From positions 186,001 through 250,000 of the forward strand of contig BLAL01000246.1 of assembly GCA_015698045.1 (NCBI GenBank): a stretch of DNA of 64,000 nucleotides, given 5' to 3'. Source of the stretch: Rhizophagus clarus. Its lineage: Eukaryota; Glomeromycota; Glomeromycetes; Glomerales; Glomeraceae. Shown here in pieces: positions 9,332-22,324 of the stretch. A program made the translations under genes and the position numbers. How positions within the stretch are numbered: position 1 is the stretch's first letter; each line of letters opens with the position of its first letter. Below the pieces are notes generated by a model, which was given only the letters and a program-made list of their open reading frames with translations, was not told where the DNA came from and made no database searches.

Positions 9332-12300
9332 CAGCAATTTTTTAATAAATCTTAATAATTATCAGACAAGGCATTTCTACGCAGGTGATACAAAAGTGCC
9401 CCTGTCTTTATTACATAGTAAAATTAATGAATTACACTATATTATTGCCCCTGAATAACGGGTTTCACTATCATTCTATTAATTACTTTGCATTCGCACA
9501 AATCCAATCAATCTATTGGTTCGATTGTGGCATTGTGTCCTTATTACTAACCAATAAAGGTTACTGCTTAACTTTTTTATGATAACAAATTAAGCATAAA
9601 ATAAAGTTTTTCAAAAATGGAAACATGAATTTAATAGTATATACCTGTGTTACATTAATTTATTGTTATCATCTATATCTTTCAGTTACTATTATATTGT
9701 TCGACTAATATGTACAACAAAACTCGGATTGGTGGATAAATTTTTTGTACAAAAATTGATAAGTATTATTATTTTTATCACAACATCTATTAACGCTTAC
9801 CTTTTTATTGAAAATTAAAAATTTCCTTTATTTTAATTTGGTTTTAGAAACAGATACAAGAATGTCATACAAATCAACAATCCAGTCGACAAATCTAAAA
9901 AAAATCCAATCAAATTTGCGGATGTACAGCTGCAAAATTATCGAAAGTTCTAAAAAGAAAAGTTAATAATTAAAATAGAAATAAATGGTACTCCGTAAAA
10001 AAACCTCCTTTCGCATAGACTAAATTGGATCTCATTGGTGTCATTTAAATGACATTTCTGGCAGATTAATTTCCCTCTACTTGGCAATTTCTAAATCAAA
10101 TTTAAACTCCAACTCCTGATTCACAAGTTAAGCCTTTCAAAACAAAACAGATGACCTTACTTATGATAGTTTGTCTTTTGCACCATTAATTAATTAAATA
10201 TTATGCGGGTCAGGTAAGAACCGTCGTACGGGTCGAGAACGATACATTTGCATCAGTTGATAAAATTCACGTAAATGAGGTTAGTGTTTGATCATGAAAG
10301 ATGCCATCGGAATAAGATACATTATCTTTTTAAAAATTTTTATTTATGTCATTTCATCTAATATTTTACAATAAGATGATGGCACCAGAAAGTCAAGTCC
10401 GAAATTTCGGTCTACTGAAACAAATATCTCCTTTATAATTTTTACTTATGATGCACAAAAAAAAAAAATACAAGCGCCTTATCTTTTCTTTTTTCAGAAA
10501 GATATATAAAATACAGAATAAAAAAAAAAAACTTATCTCCGTAAAAAACGGAATATGTGATTAAACAAATCCGATTTGTGCTATTCATTTTTTTTTTTTT
10601 TATAATGAAAGCACTTCAATATCTATATCCTATTTGCTACTACAAAATTAAGGATTGTAAAAGATACTATGGCGTAAAAAAAAAGTATTACAGGTGATAC
10701 AATGTCTATAATCAATATTTCAGTTTGAATTTTAAAAGCTATTCGTATAGTTACAACATTACGAATTGCTTCAATTTTATTCGCTTATAAAATTTCCCGA
10801 TTTTGTGTGCGTCTAATGATTATGGTACTAGCAAATTTCGGATAATGCCGTCGTGAAATCATATTACATTTTTATGTCCTTACATTTGAAGAAATTACAT
10901 AAAGGTGCATTTATAAATTTCAATATATAGTAAATAAAACCTATACATTATAAAAAGATTACGAATGACAAAACTAATAAATTTTTTGCCGGTCATAAGC
11001 GAAATTACCTATATTTTGATCGGTGTAACATGCAATGGCGTTTAGCGAATAGTGAGCACATGCATTGTGTGTGAAAATCATACTTTTAAATGATACTTGT
11101 TTATTGTCGCCGAAAGCTCACATGCAAATATTCCGCTGTACACCGAATTCAAGAGAAATTTTTATACATAATAATACTGTTATTGGTCAAGGCCAAATTT
11201 GTACCAATGTCGTGAATCGTTCACAAATTACATAATAATAAATTATTAACTTTTACTTTTGAAAATTACTAATATGGCAAATATAACATGTTAAGATTCA
11301 TTGTTCATGTGCAAATAACTACAAATTTTGGTTATATAATCAAATTTATAATGTAACTATGTGAAAGATAATAAATTACATAATAATATATTTAACATAA
11401 CTAATTTAATTCCACCTCTTTTATATTTGCTTGCCTTTAGCTGCAGCTTTTAATTATGTAAAATATTTATAAAACTAATTTTCATTATTATTCATATGAT
11501 TAAAAATTTATTTACATATATTCTTGGCAATAATAATGTACCCCTTAATTTTATTTTTTTCCTTAACGTTTTGCCAAAGATTAAGAATTAAACTTTAAAA
11601 TGCACAAAAAAAATATTATCCCGAATCGAATGCTTATTTTTCATATCGTAAACAGATCTTAAGATTCATGATCTTCATAATATTTATTGTTTAGTAAATA
11701 AATCAAATAATGAATTGAAAATTTTGTTATATAAATACAATAGACGAAAAAAGATATTTTTACAACTGCAACTGTAAGAATTGCTCAAAAAGGAATTTGT
11801 AGAAAATTACAAACTAAACAAGAGTTATTAAATTTAAACTACCGAAATGATTATAATAAAAATAATATTTATTAACATGAACTTCGGATTAACTTAAAAC
11901 TTTAGTTTCGGGTATTATATATTAATGTACTGAATCATTTTTTCCCCTTTTAAAACAATATCATATTATTATAAAACTTATTCTTTCACAAATCAATTAA
12001 GTTGTAATTATCAATATATATATATACTGTATATATATTTTTTTAATTTTTAAATACGTACATTTTTTGATATTACCTTATATTATAATACATAGTACTT
12101 AAAAAAAATACATGATTTGCAGCGTACATAACATCTATGCCAAAAAAGGGAAGTTATATAAGTTGGTATCTAGTTGCTATTAGGCTTTTCAATAACATCT
12201 GGAGAGAACATCATAATAATATTTAGAAATTAAACCATTGAATTCTACATAATTAGTTGAGATAATAAGATAATATCTAATGATCATAAATATTGATCAC

Positions 12301-13684
12301 ATGATTACACAGAATTTTAATACCGTACTTGGACTTTTGATCGGCAACACACTAACTTATACATTAATACTTTTATACAAATTTAGATGTATTTGCGACG
12401 GCTATACTGACAACTTAAAAAGGTATTTCGTTAGGCGTATGTATGGAGTAATTCCCTTAACTACTAATCTACAACGGAGATACCCATGAATGCCGACATA
12501 TACAAGGGGGTACAAATTGCACCGCCACACGATCAACACTATTATTCTATAAACAATACCCAAAAGTTATTATTCTATATAAAAAATATCGTTACGAATT
12601 AGGTCATCATAATTATTTTATATTGATTTAGATGTCGGTTAAACAATAATAAATAAAAAAAAATTTAAAAGTAAACGAATCGATATAGAAATTTCAAAAG
12701 AAAAGCAAAGCTAATTTTCTTATTTGCTTAATCGGGTGATTGTTAAAAAGAAAAAGAAAAAGATTTATGATTATGCAAAAAAAATTAGTAATCGGTCACA
12801 AAATAAACAAACTTTATAAAATGTTACAATGCAATTAAGCCTCATAATAAAGGTGATTGATTTGTAATAAAAAAAGGAGTTTATAGACGCGTAAATTTAG
12901 AAAATTCTCAATTTCAACAATAGTAAAAAAAATATATATATATATATATTGTACATAATAAATACTGTATATTCAACAATACATGCGTTATTATTAAACA
13001 ATTTAACGCAAAAAGACGGAATACCGCGTTCGCAAGGAGATTACAATGTCAAATATAGATAAATTATACGATGATAGTAACTCTATCTTTATTCTTAAAT
13101 GAGTTATTGTTCAAAACATCTTATATTTAATCGGATAACCATTTTTATAAATTTAGCTTTAGTATTGTGATTTTCAAAATAAGCGTGGGAATGTGGGCCC
13201 AGGTGTAAATCACTTAATCATGAGATTTCTGGACTCCCGGTAAAAATACATTTAGTTACAAATGATTATGACTCAAGAAGTAAATTTACAATAGTTTAGT
13301 TAAATTAAATGTCATATAAATAAACTTTTAATGTGCCATTGAATGTAGATCCGAGGTTTCAAGCGTACTATCAGTATATACCTATTATATATTTGCGTAT
13401 TTGTTTATCCCTGTAATAAAATGATTCAATATGGCGTCACGGGAACTTTGCCGGAATTTTCCGGAAAATTCGTTTTGTTGGAGGGTAACCTGATTTTTGT
13501 TTTCCTTTTATCATTCATATTTAAGTTTTTCTCTCGGTCCACTTTTTTTTTCTAAACCGAAGTTAGCCTTATTAGTTAAAACCTTTTTTATAATGAATGG
13601 GAAAAAACAATTGGAATTAAAACCGCTATTGTATTCTTGTATTCTTAGAATGGTATAAAACGCGTTCATGAACAATCCAATTGA

Positions 13685-13728
13685 ACAAAATAACGGAATT
13701 ACGTTTACAAAATAACGGAATTACGTTT
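13685..13728 (+). repeat. 22-bp exact tandem duplication
   Basis: ACAAAATAACGGAATTACGT followed by TT occurs twice head to tail (13685-13706 and 13707-13728). Confidence 0.9.
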
Positions 13729-13758
13729 CCGAATAATCAAACAAAAATTATGTTAAAT

Positions 13759-13792
13759 AAAAAAAAAAAAAAAAATTTTTTTTTTTTTTTTT
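13759..13792. repeat. perfect A17-T17 palindrome
   Basis: Seventeen A (13759-13775) followed directly by seventeen T (13776-13792). Such a tract can form a hairpin and excludes nucleosomes. Similar A(n)T(n) or T(n)A(n) junctions recur in the window. Confidence 0.85.
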
Positions 13793-14699
13793 AACAAAGT
13801 TGCGTTAGGGTTACATTAACCTTTAAAAGGATTGATTAAATTAGCCTAGATTATAAAAAAAAAAAAGATCCGGAACTTGAGCTTCATCAAATAAAACATC
13901 CAGTTCTTTTTTTTTTCATCTAGAGTATAATTACACATCTTGTTTACATTGACAACGAGTGAGATTCATTATGTTGTTATCAATATTATATTTGTTGCAA
14001 TAAATATATTATTTCTTCATCTGATTTAACTACAGAACTCAAATAAACGAAATAAATATTTAATTCTTACCAAATTAAAAACATATCGAATATTGACGAA
14101 TTTCTCATAACGAACTGGTTAATGGAAAATCTGTATACTGACGAAATAACAAGTTAAACTTTAAAGTAAATATGTTATACAGTTTAAAACTTTAAAATAA
14201 TTTTAAAGTATACTTACTATATCAAAAAATTTACTGGCTTTTAAAAAACAAAATCTTCATATTTGATATTTGGCAATTTTTTAGTAAAAGCAAATTTAAT
14301 AATACAATAAATGTTTAAATAAAAAATTTGTATAGTTCATTTATTAAGAAAATATATATAGTACAGTATTACGAAAATACTATAATAAAATATAGTATAA
14401 TAATCTAAATAAAATAATTTATAATTTACAAAATATATATAATGATAAAAAAAAAATTTTTTTAATATTTTCATAGATTTAAAATTTTCTATTTTTCTTA
14501 CAATGGCACTAAAAAATCCTAATATTCCCATAAGTCTTTTTTTTTTTTACTTAAGAGGTTTTATCGCATTGCATTTTTTTTTCATACTTAAATTAGGCAT
14601 ACCTGCCTACCGATAAGGTAGGACGACGACTTTGCTCGGTTTTATTAAGCTGATCATTAGCCTCAGATGGCTTGTGAATTACAAGTGCTTCGAAATCAG

Positions 14700-14761
14700 C
14701 TGTGAAATAGAAATAGTAACCGATCATATTCCAAGTTAAACATTATATATCATAAACTTAC
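14700..14761 (-). other. possible intron just after the stop codon of the F-box-like gene
   Basis: On the minus strand, GTAAGT starts at 14761, only 15 bases past the stop codon, and TTTCACAG ends at 14700, giving a 62-bp intron of the size used elsewhere here. Downstream, a 35-codon protein-like frame begins ADFEALVIHKPSEAND. It does not join the main frame through this splice, so it is either a 3' UTR intron or a decayed or alternative last exon. Confidence 0.35.
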
Positions 14762-14775
14762 CCCATCAAGATATT

Positions 14776-16662
14776 TTAAAATAATATATTTTGATATAAA
14801 TCACTAATTTCTTCATTAAAATTCAAATTCATATTTACATCATCGGTTTGATTTTCATTTCTCTTTTGTTTTTTATGTTGATTATAACTATTCATTACCA
14901 CAAAATTATTTTCTTCTTTAACTTGGCAAATTTGATAATTTGTTTCACTTTCTAACCTTTTGCAGAAATTCATATAGCATTCTCTGAAATTGATAGATAA
15001 TTCCCCATTGTTGCTTCGGTTAAGTAAATCTATTTGTTCAAGTTTTTTTATCCACGGAACAACTAACCCGTCTGCCAATTTCTTCCTCTTTTTAGAAGAG
15101 GTGGTTTTACCCCTCTTGCTGACTTTAGAATTTGGTTTCATACCAAAAATGGAAGGAAGAAACACTTCGAAAAATGGTTTGATTAACTCTAAACTAGTTG
15201 CTTTTGGCAATAAATCCAAATATTCTGGCTTAAATGAAACATTCTCTTTAATGTATGAATCAAAAACTGAGATGATGGAATCACGTGTACAAGTCGAAAT
15301 TTCATCTAGATTTTGTGGATTGTCTATATAAATTCTTAAAGCAAGGATGTCCTCAAAACACATAATCGTCAATTCGGAATTCTTACTATATGTTTTAAGG
15401 ATATATTGATAAATTTTTGGTGACAGTATTAAAGATTTTCTCCTTAACGTTATGTCACTCATCTTTTCTTCTATAAAATATTGTTTAACTACTTGTTTCA
15501 CAACTTGCTCATGATAATCAAATTTTGATTTAAGAAAGTTTAATAAATCGTCTTTCTTTAAGTTTCTTTCGGGTTTAAAAGCCTCTCTAAAAAATTTAAG
15601 AGCGAGTGAAAAAACATGCTCATTTGAACGAATTGCAAGGAAAGCGTCCCACAATATGTTTCCAATTTCATCTAGTCTATGTTCAAACATATGTAGTGCG
15701 TCTATAATAACATTATCCTTCAATGAGAATCCTAAATTTATAAGTTCGGCTAGGCGTGAAATTACCATTTCGATGGATGGACAAGACCAGTCGGATGCAG
15801 GGGTTGGCGGGAACAAAATGAGAAGTGCTCCTTGCATGACCAAATCATTAACGTCATTACAAATCTCGTAATAACCAATTTGTTTCCACAAATTTACTAG
15901 GTCCGGGTGAATAAGGATTCCTCTCGCAATCACGTTAAGTTGTCTGTTATTTTCGAATCCGTCTTTGGAAGGATATTCCTCGGGAATAGGTTGTTGATGA
16001 ATATGTGGATCGTTATTTAAATCTAATTGATACGCTTTTGGCCTCGGAGGAAATGGAACGAACCGTTTATTTAAAATTAAGTCTTCAATATCTTTCAAAT
16101 TCTTTCTCAACATGCCAGGAGCATAATTTATAACGTGAGGTCCCGCGGAGAGAAAATGAAATAACTCCATATCATTTCCTTTTGAAGGTAAAGTTTCGTT
16201 CATATTAGCCAATTGTTTGTATCCTTCGTCTAATAAATAAGTGAACACGAATATAGGTAAGTTGCTTGCCCAAGGAGATTTAATTTTTTGTTGGAAAGCG
16301 CGAATTCTATCAGCGTCAAGCTGCCCAACGTTATGCTCTATTTTAAGTTCTATCAATTTTTGATCATATTTCCCAAAGTGCATAAGCAATCTTTGGATAA
16401 AATATCTTGATATTGGAACCTTCCTCGTGATTAATGTTTTACATACTGGAATATCTATAAAAGTGGGACCCAATCGTACAGCGTGAAATAATGCATGCGA
16501 TATTCCATAATGTACTAACAACCATTCTGTTTTGGCGTAAGCATCTTTTGAAATAATAGACCAATTCCGACAAGTTAGCGCCAAATTATGAGGGAATTCA
16601 ACATATTTAAAAATATTTATCTTAATTTCATACTCAAAATTTTGAAAGTATTGATGCATCAT
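14776..16662 (-). CDS. F-box-like protein, 628 aa, intronless
   Basis: A single uninterrupted frame, ATG 16660-16662 to TAA 14776-14778. Residues about 8-45 (EYEIKINIFKYV-x-FPHNLALTCRNW) resemble a short F-box: a hydrophobic helix pattern, then LxLTCRxW. F-box proteins normally bring substrates to SCF ubiquitin ligases through SKP1. The rest has no LRR or WD repeats I can see. It is a helical body with conserved-looking blocks such as LVHYGxxHALFHAVRLGPTF (about 49-68) and QRLLMHFGKYDQKLIELKIE (about 90-109). A lysine/arginine-rich nuclear-localisation-like segment lies at 514-528 (KVSKRGK...SKKRKK), and the C-terminus is polar and Asn-rich. From memory, this architecture is a large multicopy family in glomeromycotan fungi, a memory-based claim to be tested by search. 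No signs of decay. Confidence 0.75.
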   Translation of the reverse strand: MMHQYFQNFEYEIKINIFKYVEFPHNLALTCRNWSIISKDAYAKTEWLLVHYGISHALFHAVRLGPTFIDIPVCKTLITRKVPISRYFIQRLLMHFGKYDQKLIELKIEHNVGQLDADRIRAFQQKIKSPWASNLPIFVFTYLLDEGYKQLANMNETLPSKGNDMELFHFLSAGPHVINYAPGMLRKNLKDIEDLILNKRFVPFPPRPKAYQLDLNNDPHIHQQPIPEEYPSKDGFENNRQLNVIARGILIHPDLVNLWKQIGYYEICNDVNDLVMQGALLILFPPTPASDWSCPSIEMVISRLAELINLGFSLKDNVIIDALHMFEHRLDEIGNILWDAFLAIRSNEHVFSLALKFFREAFKPERNLKKDDLLNFLKSKFDYHEQVVKQVVKQYFIEEKMSDITLRRKSLILSPKIYQYILKTYSKNSELTIMCFEDILALRIYIDNPQNLDEISTCTRDSIISVFDSYIKENVSFKPEYLDLLPKATSLELIKPFFEVFLPSIFGMKPNSKVSKRGKTTSSKKRKKLADGLVVPWIKKLEQIDLLNRSNNGELSINFRECYMNFCKRLESETNYQICQVKEENNFVVMNSYNQHKKQKRNENQTDDVNMNLNFNEEISDLYQNILF

Positions 16663-19434
16663 AAATATATATGATTGAAAAAAAGGTGGGAAAATTAGTT
16701 ATAAAGGTTGTAGTACAAGATAAAATGATAAAGTAGCTTAATTTAACTTATTTATTTATTATATAAATACTGGGAGAAATAAGATTTTTCGCAAAATTCA
16801 AAAATTTTTTTTTTTTAAATTTCTTCCAAGATTTCTTCGGGCTGTTTATATAAAAAATGAGAAATGATCGTCAAGTAAAAATTTCTATTTTTGTACTAGC
16901 TTGCCGTTCTTTCAAAGCCTGCCAAAACAGGTTAGAATTGTGTTTGGCTATTAAACTTTATGAAAAATAGGGACTCAGTTCTTACTCAGGACCATGTAGG
17001 ACCAATAATCAACTCCGAAACCAGTTCCTACAAAAATGGGAAATATCACAAAGACGAATGTACTATACTCTATAGTAATAAATATATTTTATATCCTTAT
17101 TATCATACAGATTTTCCCCGAGTCTATATAAATGTACAAATTTACACAATATTTTGTACGTAAAAAAAGATTCCTTAACGTATTTATTGTGAAGGTATAA
17201 TAGATGTACACGAAAATAAATGAAAATGAAAGTTATTTCGGGAACCATTTAAAGAATATCAAAATAAATTGTCATACGGAAAAAGCTCAAAGTTTTTCAT
17301 ACTTTAATGATATTCCCTTTTAGTAAATATGAAAAATATGGTTTTCTTATCCTTTGAACTTGAAAACAAGCGGAAATTTTCTTTAAAAAGATAAATGTTT
17401 AATTTTTTTTGAATGATAAATGTTCACAATAAAATAATCTCTTTGACAAAACTGCTTGGTTGAACCAAATTAAAGATTTTAAAAGAATTTCTTTACAGTA
17501 TACCACCATCTCACTTACAAAATAAAAAAAAATGTGTTCTTTAAGCTAAATTTGACTTTATTTTGGGGTTTTTATATTTTTATCACCCTGGACCCGTGAT
17601 GAAAACAAATCCGAATTTAGAATTTTAATAAATAATTATAATATTATTAATAAACGTGTAAATGAATGAATTTATTTATGTCATTCATTATATTTTCAAT
17701 GAATTCTTTTTTGTCTGATCTTTGGGGTTGAAATTTTATTATACAATAATTCAATCTGTAAAACGGAAAATACGTGAAATATAAATGTGATAATCGTGTT
17801 TAAATTCATTAAATTCATTTTCAGAAAGTGAAGCAAGCACTTTCGACCACTTTCAATATCAAATGACTTTGAGTACTCCAGCAATCACACTTATTTCAAA
17901 AAACCGCAGTAAAATATAACTGCAATCTTTGAATTTGAGATTAATGCACGAGATAACGCAGAAAATCTAAAAAAAAAAAATAAAGTATAAATTATTTTAA
18001 TTCGTAATTCGTAATTTCAGCCTAAAACACGATCAATCTAGAGAAAAATAATATAAATTCATAATTTCAGCCAAAAAAATAAGTAAATTATCTTAAATTG
18101 CCTTTTGGCTCGCATCATACCGAACATATAAGTGAGTACAACATTCATATCCGATATACTGTATATTACATAAGATAAAAAAAATTTTTTTAAAAAAAAT
18201 TTTTATTTATATTAAAATCTTTACAGAAATCTATAAAAAAATTTTTCCGTCTAATTAAACGAATGATGTAGTATTTTGTCCTAACCTTTTTCGCTTTTTT
18301 GCCGCATGAATAATTTTTTTTATTCAATAAAAATAAAATAATATTATGTTAGCTTACCAAGATATTCTTAATTTGTAATGATAACAAACAACTTATATCG
18401 TAGATAAATCTATATTATAAATTAACATATATATATTATTAATTACTTAAAATAATAATGATTTGCGTTCGAAATTATACTTATCGGATTTTTGATCTTT
18501 CACGAAAAAACAATAATGTATATATTACAAATTAGCACATATAATTGATAATTACTTAGAATAAGTCACGAAAAATAATAATTTTGGTTATATAATTAAT
18601 TATTAGTACTATAACAATGAAAAAAGAATAACAAAATAGATCTTAATAGAATTTTACCTTACAATCTTACAATATGTATACATAACCTATTATCATTATT
18701 ATTATTAAGCCTAACGTTCTAACATATCAAGTTTCAATAGAAATCGTTTAAAATAAAGACGTATAAAATATACTTTTATTATATTTGAAAACTAATTTTA
18801 TGAGACCTTTCTATTAGGTTTATTAAACAATTTATTAAACAATTTAAAGCGTGTAAAGCAATTGACATTTTTTTAAAAAAAACTCAATGAATAATAAATG
18901 AAGTAAAAAAAAAAAAAAACAAAGTTCGTGGGGTTAACTAAACAAAATGTCAAAATAAAGTGGAAAAAGTTCGTACATGAAAATGATTTTTAAAAGTGTA
19001 ATAAGTCCAACTTCACCATTTTATATAAATTTTTTTTTTTTTTTTTTTTTAGATTATCAAAAATCTATCTGCACTATGCAAGTCTATCATAAATGCAAAT
19101 TAGCATCTAAGATGTCAGATTTCCAAAAAAAAAAAATCATTGATTTTTAAATGAATAAGACTTCACTTCTTTGCCACGTTCGGTTAGTGGTTCAATTATA
19201 GGCCGTTACGAGATATTCCTGAAAAAAAAAAATAAATACGTTCATTTCCCGTGGAACTTTACAAATTTTAGTTTAATTCATAATCAACGAAAATAAAGGG
19301 AATTTTTATTTGAACTATTTTTATAATTTTTTTTTTAATTTTCATAAAAATTCATTTTAAAGTTTTACGTGTTTATCGTTCATTTTTTACAAATTACAAT
19401 ACCAAATGAACTTAACAACTTTATTAATATAACT
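16663..19434. other. intergenic region between the F-box-like gene and INTS9
   Basis: AT-rich, with many homopolymer runs and inverted A/T tracts (for example 18177-18205). The open frame at 16960-17163 lacks supporting features. Nothing else is seen. Confidence 0.5.
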
Positions 19435-19440
19435 TTTATT
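19435..19440 (-). terminator. poly(A) signal AATAAA for INTS9
   Basis: AATAAA on the minus strand, 21 bases past the INTS9 stop codon. A second, TAATAAAG, follows about 15 bases later. Confidence 0.5.
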
Positions 19441-19461
19441 TGATAAATTAGCGAATACATC

Positions 19462-22324
19462 TCATAATACGATTAATTGTTCAATCAAGATCTTTGTCAA
19501 TTTAATCCTAGTCTGATTATCAGTTGTAACGATTTTAAAATTTTCATTATTTAAATAAATTGTTGCTTTTGGCGATATCAAACTAATTTTATAACTTGAA
19601 TTTCTCTTATCTTCTTCAAATTCATCTATTCTACATCCATACTAATAATATAAAGAAGATCGTTATTATAAATTATCATAAACCATTAATATTTTGTTTA
19701 AAAACTTACTATTTGTTCTGTTAATCCATTAATTAGTTTCGAAACGTTAAATTCTCCACAAACATACTTTTGTTGATTTAAATGATTTTCCGCCGAGGTT
19801 AATGATGTCTTTGTATTATGAATATTAAGTGTTCCATTCAGGGATGCTATTAGAGATTCTTTTCCAAGATTAACCAACTCAATATTTGAGGCAAGCTAAA
19901 TAAATAACGAACCATTAGAGATCTCAAACAAAAACATGCAAATAATCATTAAACATCAAACTTACATTTTCCGTCATAACAGTCCTAACAAATTGTGAAT
20001 TAATAGAAATGTTGACAATATCTAAACACTCATATAAAGTGATTAATGAGTTCGGTAAATTCGGCCTTACATTACCCAAATCTCTAATAATCTTTTGAGG
20101 AAACAAAACATGTTGAGGTTTCTTTTCTCTCAACATATTTGTTACCTCGTTAACTGTTAATCGAATGTCAATTGGAAGATATATAGGTTTTATTTGTAAA
20201 CCTTCAAACGCCGACATTGCCTCTTCACAATCATACTCGGATTCTTTTTAAATACTCATCAATTAATTACGTGAAAAGTGTATATCAGTGATATAAAAAT
20301 AATAATTATACTATACAAACCTGTAAATATTATTGAATTATTTGGATTATTTCCCCATTTTCTAATAAAATTGATGGCTGCACCACTACGTAATGATGGA
20401 TGACCAGCGAAAACAACACATGGTTCCTGATATTTCTCTTGTAATGAACTATCAGCTCTAGATGCATAGTATAATAACGATTGTTCAATCATGTCTTGAT
20501 GGGTCATCGGATTATCTGGCAAGTACATTTTTTGTTGTCTCTCGGTACACATCCTAATAACATAAAGATAATATTTTTAAAGATGCCGTTTAGTTCAACC
20601 TGTTTCTTATCAGAAAATAAGAGTCACGGTTGTATACATATGAACTCAACGATACAATAATACAACATTGTAACGCATGTTGCAACTAATACATAAGGCT
20701 ATTCATATATTAAAAAATATTGCTGTATTATCACACCACGACAACACAACAACATTGTAACGCTTGTTATGATATTGTGCAGATTTTAAAAATAAATACG
20801 ACCGCAACTCTAAATTAAATAATGAACATACCACTCCCCACATATATTAGAATATTTGAGGGATTCCTCAGCTATAGGAGATACTGCATAGAAGGGAATA
20901 CCACGTAATCCTATGGCCCTTAAATGTTGGCTCAAAAAACCTATTATATCAAAAATAATTCCATTCATCGTACAAGGGAATAAAACATTTCCCTTATTTT
21001 TTAAAGTGTTGGCTAATAAATGTAATTGATTAGTCAATATTAAAGAATATTTTATTATATCAATGTTAAAATAATATTGTTCGTACCAACACAATTTCCA
21101 ATTTCCATAAAAATGTTTTCAAATCTAGCTCCGTCCTTATCACGCAAGTCGCTAAAAATGATAACATCAGCATTATTGAATACCGACTCATCAAAAGGTA
21201 AAGGATGTATATTTTGTACCGTAGATGATGATGACACTATGGTAATCTATGAAAAATGAATTCAATTTTTTTTTTTATAATAAATAAAATAATTAAGTAG
21301 GTAAAATATGTTTAAATAGTAAATTACCTTTTCACCTCCACAATTGATCATCCAATTAGCACCACCAAGACAATAACCTGAACTATATGCAGTAACTTCG
21401 AGTTCATATAAATTCTACTGAGTATGTTAGAATCATATAACGGAAAATTACTGGAATTATATGTATCAGTGAAACTCACTAGATGTTCTCCGAATCGAAC
21501 AGGTCTCACTTTATCAATACAAGATTGAATGTCTGCTATTGAGTATAAAGATCGCGCAACGTTCCAATCTGCAGTTACGCCAGTAAAAATATTCGTAGAT
21601 CCAGGTTGTGAATGAGTTCGACTTTGAAGTACGCTATCACCAAAGAAATGCACTAATTCCTTCATCATCTGTCTAAAAAAAAAAAAAAAATACGATTAAA
21701 AAATGAAAATATATTTTAATACTTAAAAGTTATCTTACCGTCCAAATAAAACTGTAGGTTCTGTAGCATAAATCTTTCCTTTGAAATTAGTATATTCAGT
21801 AACATAAGGTAAAGCCAACATATGATTATAATTTGTAATAAATATGAAATCAATGCTATTCCAATCGATGCTACTAAATTCAGGAGTTTCCACTAAAAAT
21901 TGACCACGTCGACGAACTCCACTACCCGCACCTCCACTACCATCACCAGTTGTGTCAATTAAATGATCCAATTTTCGACGTTTCTTATCATGTTCTTTAT
22001 TTTCAGGTATAGCGTCATTAGAAGATGAAGTGTGATCTGAATGATCTGATATATTAGAAGAAACTTCAACGGAAACCGATGGTTGTTGTTGCGCTTTTGA
22101 CCCGATAATATCACGAGGTGGAAATTCTAAAAAGTAAGAAGTATCTAATCCACAATCTATTAAGAAATTCATCTGCATTAATTTGATTAAAAAGCAATTT
22201 CTTCTTAAGTTACGACTTAACGGATGCTATTCATTAAAAAGAATGTCAATAATAATTATTTTAATTAGTTTTAAAAAATAAATGGTATATATATATATAT
22301 GTATATATATCATACCAATTTCAT
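19462..22324 (-). CDS. INTS9: Integrator complex subunit 9 (ten exons, 664 aa)
   Basis: Exons (minus strand): 22324-22316, 22226-21739, 21672-21480, 21414-21328, 21246-21087, 21012-20832, 20553-20321, 20243-19966, 19895-19710, 19641-19462. All nine introns are GT..AG, eight of 65-89 bp and one of 278 bp. The joined frame has no stops and its length is close to the animal protein (about 658 aa). INTS9 pairs with the endonuclease INTS11 in the nuclear Integrator complex, which cleaves nascent RNA polymerase II transcripts. Recognisable blocks are LIDCGLD (23-29), ITNYNHMLALPYVTEYTNFK, YATEPTV, AYSSGYCLGGANW, GNVLFPC, AVSPIAEESLKYSNICGEW, KMYLPD, EPCVVFAGHPSLRSG and YLPIDIRLTV. The metal-binding HxHxDH of active metallo-beta-lactamase nucleases is replaced by NYNHML (135-140), as in the known pseudo-enzyme. 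A low-complexity insertion of roughly 65 residues (about 45-110, with KKRRK) is specific to this protein. The three-residue first exon (MKL) restores an N-terminus that aligns without gaps to the family. Confidence 0.93.

Larger units (their letters stand above)
8941..14699. other. AT-rich intergenic sequence with minor repeats
   Basis: No supportable gene. It contains a possible MITE (9112-9331), a 22-bp tandem duplication (13685-13728) and a perfect A17T17 palindrome (13759-13792). The longest open frames (about 65-70 codons) have no homology that I recognise and a composition expected by chance. Confidence 0.5.

Noticed and set aside
12280..12489. 69-codon plus-strand frame
   Set aside because: Length and composition are expected by chance in AT-rich DNA and no motif is present.
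14990..15331. Plus-strand frame of 113 codons
   Set aside because: It is antisense to the F-box-like gene, whose frame is five times longer and has recognisable content.
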